NCBI GenBank assembly: GCA_016213425.1
Contig: JACRAI010000133.1
Location: 1 to 12,927 of the forward strand
Direction: 5' to 3'
Source: an archaeon
GTDB lineage: Archaea; Nanobdellota; Nanobdellia; Woesearchaeales; ARS49
DNA length: 12,927 nucleotides
Positions 12,677 to 12,927 of the stretch are shown in pieces. Within the stretch, counting starts at the first letter, position 1, and each line of letters starts with the position of its first letter. A program made the translations under genes and the position numbers. The notes below the pieces were generated by a model. That model saw only the letters and a list, made by a program, of their open reading frames with translations. It ran no database searches and was not told where the DNA came from.

Positions 12677-12927
12677 CTATCTGTATGATTTTTGTCTTTT
12701 TGCTCTTGCTTGTCCGTGTCTGTTTGGTTTTGCAGATTCTTTTCTTCTAATATCTGCGACAAGCATTGTTCTATCGTAGTCAAGAAATAACTTGTGTAAT
12801 TTTTTGTTGTGTTGTGATAATGCTTGTGATATTGCTACTCTTGCAGCGTCTGCTTGTGAGCTTATTCCTCCGCCAAGCACTATAACATCAATATCAACTT
12901 TGCTTGCGGATTCTCCTGCAATAAGTA
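12677..12927 (-). CDS. rpsI: Ribosomal protein uS9, C-terminal part (partial)
   Basis: 82 residues are visible, reading ESASKVDIDVIVLGGGISSQADAARVAISQAL and so on, ending at TAG 12679-12677. GGGISSQADAAR is the conserved helix start of uS9, and the basic tail RHGQARAKRQKSYR is the part that reaches the P-site tRNA in the decoding centre. The KSYR ending is archaeal/eukaryotic style. The N-terminal third lies beyond the right edge of the window. Archaeal uS9 normally sits in a cluster with uL13 and RNA polymerase subunits upstream, which would lie outside this window. T tracts after the stop mark the end of the transcript. Confidence 0.95.
   Translation of the reverse strand, partial: LIAGESASKVDIDVIVLGGGISSQADAARVAISQALSQHNKKLHKLFLDYDRTMLVADIRRKESAKPNRHGQARAKRQKSYR

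Noticed and set aside
1..12927. CRISPR array or prophage
   Set aside because: No regularly spaced direct repeats with unique spacers and no phage structural or integrase genes were seen.

Overview
The window looks like a stretch of a small, AT-rich archaeal genome, most likely a DPANN lineage (Woesearchaeota/Pacearchaeota-like). The reasons are an archaeal/eukaryotic-type prolyl-tRNA synthetase, an archaeal-style uS9 C-terminus ending in KSYR, TATA boxes placed about 26-28 nt upstream of start codons (leaderless transcripts), Shine-Dalgarno sites mainly inside operons, an archaeal VapBC pair, and a small acidic protein with the MKITIDTK start typical of DPANN hypotheticals. Lineage is inferred from these features only.

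Layout. 1-84 (-): start of an unknown gene with its own TATA box and SD. 120-3599 (-): an operon of a small, frame-interrupted gene, a large methionyl-tRNA synthetase (metG) carrying a B3/B4 editing-like domain and a C-terminal tRNA-binding OB domain, and a Lit/DUF1461-like membrane protein. 3691-5251 (+): a HAD-fold phosphatase-like protein and an aminoglycoside-phosphotransferase-like kinase, each with its own promoter. 5258-5333 (-): tRNA-Pro(GGG). 5430-5972 (+): a membrane protein with an EF-hand and an N-terminal KKRHNPPI motif. 5966-6588 (-): vapBC, divergent from proS (6663-8135, +). 8171-8581 (-) and 8667-9002 (+): divergent hypotheticals. 9086-9244: copy A of a structured repeat. 9279-11032 (-): a two-gene operon of a PHP hydrolase and an HExxH metallopeptidase. 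11126-12250 (+): an operon of three small unknown proteins, all with a C-terminal K/R-KRHNP[P/E]I motif. 12457-12611: repeat copy B. 12677-12927 (-): 3' end of the uS9 ribosomal protein gene.

The most unusual content is: (1) the short motif [KR]KRHNP[PE]I in four otherwise dissimilar proteins, with different synonymous codons at each copy; (2) a two-copy intergenic repeat of about 155 bp whose hairpin shows a compensatory pair and plus-strand G-U wobbles, suggesting a structured RNA; (3) the MetRS-B3/B4-OB fusion; (4) a small gene upstream of metG whose reading frame crosses an A_AAA_AAG slippery heptamer. The translation theme (MetRS, ProRS, tRNA-Pro, uS9, and a PIN toxin of a class that often attacks tRNA) is noticeable, but only the operon-level links are supported by sequence.
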